Program-made: the position numbers and the translations under genes
In this document: positions 14,815 through 17,090 of the stretch, piece by piece
How the letters are laid out: each line of letters starts with the position of its first letter
Position numbering within the stretch: the first letter of the stretch is position 1
Origin: an uncultured Bacilli bacterium
GTDB lineage: Bacteria; Bacillota_I; Bacilli_A; RF39; UBA660
Length of the DNA: 17,090 nt
Assembly: GCA_934167785.1 (NCBI GenBank)
Contig: CAKPLX010000023.1
Coordinates: 1 to 17,090, forward strand
Direction of reading: 5' to 3'
Notes under the pieces: generated by a model
The model's input: the letters and a program-made list of their open reading frames with translations, nothing else
The model's database searches: none
Told to the model about the DNA's origin: nothing

Positions 14815-15445
14815 ATTTACAAGCATATCCAAGATCTTGATAATTTTTCTTCAAATCAGAAAAATCTCTCGTTGGAATATTAAAGCGAGATAAATCATTA
14901 TCACTAATTTTATCCATATCAATAGAATAAATAACTTTATACTCATTATCAGTATTCTTATCAACCTTGTAAGAAAAACCTTTAATATTATTATAAGTAC
15001 TCATCTGATTTTCTAAAGTTGTACGAATACCTGCCAAATCCAAGATAGTATTAGTAACACCATCAACAGTTCCATCAATTGCATCTCCTACAACACCATC
15101 TACAACATCATCAGATTTTAAATTTTTATCACTATCATTCTCTTCTGTCAAACCATCAGAATCAGAATTTACTCCATCTTGCTTTTCACGACTTTGTGTT
15201 GCAGTATTATTAGTATCATTTGTAGTATTACCATCATTAGTAGTAGTATTTCCAGTAGTATCTTGTGTATAATCATACGTAATCGTAACTTTTTTTACAT
15301 CATCCTTCTGATAATCAATATCATAACGAGTCATCGTTGTTACGCCATTAGATGTTGTAGTACTATCACAAGATAACTTTTCAGTATTCTCTGCACAACC
15401 AGACATCACTAATAATATTCCCAAAAAAACTAATATTTTTTTCAT
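14813..15445 (-). CDS. Secreted lipoprotein of unknown function
   Basis: Protein of 210 aa with a lipoprotein signal peptide: basic N-terminus, hydrophobic core, and a lipobox VMSGC with the lipidated Cys at residue 17. A low-complexity linker rich in Thr, Asn, Asp and Gly follows (about residues 60-110), then an acidic DGVVGDAIDGTVDGV stretch. The C-terminal domain of about 75 residues (IKGFSYKVD, VIYSIDMDKIS, FNIPTRDFSDL) ends in Cys-Lys. The overall plan of an N-terminal CDSTTTSNG-type region and a YSIDMDKIS-like end loosely recalls the YehR/DUF1307 lipoproteins, but I cannot confirm this. A GGAGGGAAG site lies just before the ATG at 15445. It is convergent with ponA and shares a terminator with it. 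It lies downstream of asnS on the same strand across a 128-nt AT-rich gap with a possible -10 (TATACT, 15530-15535), so it may be transcribed on its own. Confidence 0.82.
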   Translation of the reverse strand: MKKILVFLGILLVMSGCAENTEKLSCDSTTTSNGVTTMTRYDIDYQKDDVKKVTITYDYTQDTTGNTTTNDGNTTNDTNNTATQSREKQDGVNSDSDGLTEENDSDKNLKSDDVVDGVVGDAIDGTVDGVTNTILDLAGIRTTLENQMSTYNNIKGFSYKVDKNTDNEYKVIYSIDMDKISDNDLSRFNIPTRDFSDLKKNYQDLGYACK

Positions 15446-15573
15446 TTCTTCCCTCCAATCATTATTAATATATCCAAAAAAAATATTTTCATAATAACAA
15501 TTTTTGGAAAAAGAAAAATACTTTAATTTAGTATAATCTCTAACAACAAACCATACTAAAAATAAGTATTTTT

Positions 15574-16926
15574 TTAAAAATCACAAGACTTTGGTGTTCT
15601 AGGATATGGAATGACATCTCTAATATTATCAACACCCGTTAAATAAATAAGAAGCCTCTCAAAGCCAATTCCAAACCCAGAATGAGGAACTGTACCAAAC
15701 TTTCTCAAATCAAGATACCAATCCAATTCTTCAATATTCATATTTAATTCTTTCATTCGAGAAACTAATTTATCATAATCAGCTTCTCTTTCTGAACCAC
15801 CAATTAATTCTCCAACACCAGGAACTTCCAGATCCACTGCACGAACAGTCTTTCCATCTTCATTTTGCTTCATATAAAAAGCTTTAATATCTTTAGGCCA
15901 ATCTTTAATAAATACTGGACATCCAAAATATTCAGTAATATATTTTTCATGTTCCTTAGCAATATCTTCTCCATACTCTGGTTCAAAATCCCATTTACAA
16001 GAAGCTTCTTTTAAAATCTTTATTACCTCTTCATGAGTAATTCGAACAAAATTACTACCAACAAGTTTTTCTAATTTTTCTTTCAAACCTTTTTCCACAA
16101 ATTTATCTAAAAATTCAATCTCATCAGCACATTTATCTAAAACATAAGAAACAATAAATTTCAAACATTCTTCTTCAATATCCATAATTCCATCTAAATC
16201 ACAAAAACTGACCTCAGGTTCAACCATCCAAAATTCTGAAGCATGAATTTTAGTATTAGAATTCTCCGCTCTAAAAGTAGGACCAAAAGTATAACATTTT
16301 GAAAAAGCAGTAGCAAAAGTTTCAGCCTCTAACTGACCAGACACAGTCAAACCAGTAACTTTCCCAAAGAAATCATCTTCAACATTTTGATTTTTATCTT
16401 CATAATTAAGTGTCGTTACCCTAAACATCTCTCCTGCTCCTTCACAATCACTCGCTGTAATGATAGGCGCATGAAAATAAACATAATTTCTATCTTGAAA
16501 ATAAGTATGAATTGCCATTGCAGCAACACTACGAATACGAAAAACTGCTTGAAATAAAGAAGTTCTTGCTCTCAAATGAGCAACATCCCTCAAAAATTCA
16601 CGTGTATGGCGTTTTGGCTGAATAGGATAAGACTCATCACTAATCCCAATTACCGTTACTTTCTCTGCTTGTAATTCAAAACTCTGCTTTCCAGAACTAG
16701 CCACTATCTTTCCAGAAACTTCTATACTTGAACCAACAAGTAATTTACTAATTTCACCAAAATTACATAATTTTTCATCATAAATAACTTGAATACTCTT
16801 AAAACAAGTACCATCTGTTAAATCAATAAAACCAAAATGAGATTGCTTACGGTGACTACGAATCCAACCATGAACAACAACTGATTGACCAACATAATCT
16901 TTTAAATATAATTCCCTAATCTCCAT
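15574..16926 (-). CDS. asnS: Asparaginyl-tRNA synthetase
   Basis: Class II aminoacyl-tRNA synthetase of 450 aa that charges tRNA(Asn) with asparagine in the cytoplasm using ATP. The N-terminal OB-fold anticodon-binding domain (about 1-105) includes VVVHGWIRSHRKQSHFGFI. The catalytic core has the motif 2 region FGPTFRAENSNT followed by EFWMVEPEVSF, and motif 3 GFGIGFERLLIYLTG followed by NIRDVIPYPRTP at the C-terminus. The FRAENSNT and PYPRTP patterns separate AsnRS from AspRS. Length is close to the usual bacterial AsnRS and the gene is complete. The ATG at 16926 has an excellent AAGGATGTGAT site and a TATAAT -10 upstream. No T-box leader is visible in the 164 nt available. Its presence means the organism can make Asn-tRNA directly. 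Confidence 0.97.
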   Translation of the reverse strand: MEIRELYLKDYVGQSVVVHGWIRSHRKQSHFGFIDLTDGTCFKSIQVIYDEKLCNFGEISKLLVGSSIEVSGKIVASSGKQSFELQAEKVTVIGISDESYPIQPKRHTREFLRDVAHLRARTSLFQAVFRIRSVAAMAIHTYFQDRNYVYFHAPIITASDCEGAGEMFRVTTLNYEDKNQNVEDDFFGKVTGLTVSGQLEAETFATAFSKCYTFGPTFRAENSNTKIHASEFWMVEPEVSFCDLDGIMDIEEECLKFIVSYVLDKCADEIEFLDKFVEKGLKEKLEKLVGSNFVRITHEEVIKILKEASCKWDFEPEYGEDIAKEHEKYITEYFGCPVFIKDWPKDIKAFYMKQNEDGKTVRAVDLEVPGVGELIGGSEREADYDKLVSRMKELNMNIEELDWYLDLRKFGTVPHSGFGIGFERLLIYLTGVDNIRDVIPYPRTPKSCDF

Positions 16927-16929
16927 TTA

Positions 16930-16953
16930 TATCACATCCTTAAATTTATTATA
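16930..16953 (-). promoter_or_regulatory. asnS -10 element and ribosome binding site
   Basis: On the minus strand TATAAT (16948-16953) is followed by AAGGATGTGAT (16930-16940), which differs by one base from the ideal AAGGAGGTGAT. The -35 region is weak (CTTTTA at 17 bp). Transcription would start only a few bases before the ribosome binding site, leaving a leader too short for a T-box. Confidence 0.55.
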
Positions 16954-17031
16954 CACTAAAATAAGAAAAATAAAAGAAAAAAATCCAATTATTCCACATA
17001 ACAAAAAGAAAATCTAGATTTTTATTGAAAG

Positions 17032-17048
17032 TGCACAATTAATGTGCA
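17032..17048. promoter_or_regulatory. Operator-like inverted repeat upstream of a possible plus-strand promoter
   Basis: TGCACA-ATTAA-TGTGCA is a perfect inverted repeat with 6-bp arms. A plus-strand TATAAT at 17067-17072 places the repeat over the -35 region of a possible promoter for a gene beyond the right edge. Apart from the asnS promoter/RBS and this repeat, I see nothing in 16927-17090. Confidence 0.35.
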
Positions 17049-17090
17049 ATAAGTTTTAGAAACATATATAATATCTTCTTAAGCAATTTG

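Noticed and set aside
15553..15575. Hairpin ATACT-N7-AGTAT followed by T-run after asnS
   Set aside because: Only a 5-bp AT-rich stem, and the T-run is on the plus strand, the wrong direction to terminate asnS; no plus-strand transcript is expected here.
16927..17090. T-box riboswitch before asnS
   Set aside because: No T-box consensus or terminator hairpin is visible and the probable -10 lies only about 20 nt from the start codon.

Overview
This AT-rich window looks like chromosome from a low-GC, Gram-positive (monoderm) member of the Bacilli/Firmicutes. It is most like the uncultured gut lineages once grouped with Tenericutes, but that placement is inference. The support is: RecU directly followed by a class A penicillin-binding protein, the sporulation protein YunB, a lipoprotein, strong AGGAGG-type ribosome binding sites, and normal use of TGA as a stop.

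Left two thirds (1-10463, all minus strand, read right to left): a Tad/Flp-pilus-like export locus. A three-gene cassette occurs twice in tandem. Each copy encodes B, a signal-peptide protein with a C-terminal membrane anchor (9715-10431 and 5941-6648); A, a very large secreted Cys-containing protein (7241-9718 and 3371-5944) whose start overlaps the end of B by 4 bases; and C, a small pilin-like single-pass protein (6762-7211 and 2923-3345). Both copies have the same extended -10 promoter (TGnTATTAT). Two tandem CpaB-like SAF-domain proteins follow, then a CpaF/TadA-type ATPase that runs off the left edge. The rest of the machinery (TadB/TadC membrane proteins, major pilin, prepilin peptidase) is not in the window and would be expected to the left. 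A reasonable model is that the CpaF-powered machine exports or displays the A/B/C proteins, with two versions of each and two matching CpaB proteins. The doubled A/B/C set is the most novel part of the window; I recognise none of A, B or C as a characterised family.

Middle (10555-14779): yunB (minus) is divergent from a recU-ponA pair (plus). recU has an unusual start region, with a strong Shine-Dalgarno lying on top of its only GTG starts and an ACG at ideal spacing. It also has Asp in place of a catalytic Glu. ponA encodes a complete bifunctional transglycosylase/transpeptidase with an Fn3-like C-terminal extension, and a bidirectional hairpin terminator lies after it.

Right (14813-17090, minus strand): a secreted lipoprotein of unknown function and asparaginyl-tRNA synthetase (asnS), each apparently its own unit. 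The last 164 bases hold the asnS promoter/RBS and a small palindrome. No tRNA, rRNA, CRISPR array, insertion sequence or phage gene was seen, and no gene-free stretch exceeds 300 bases.
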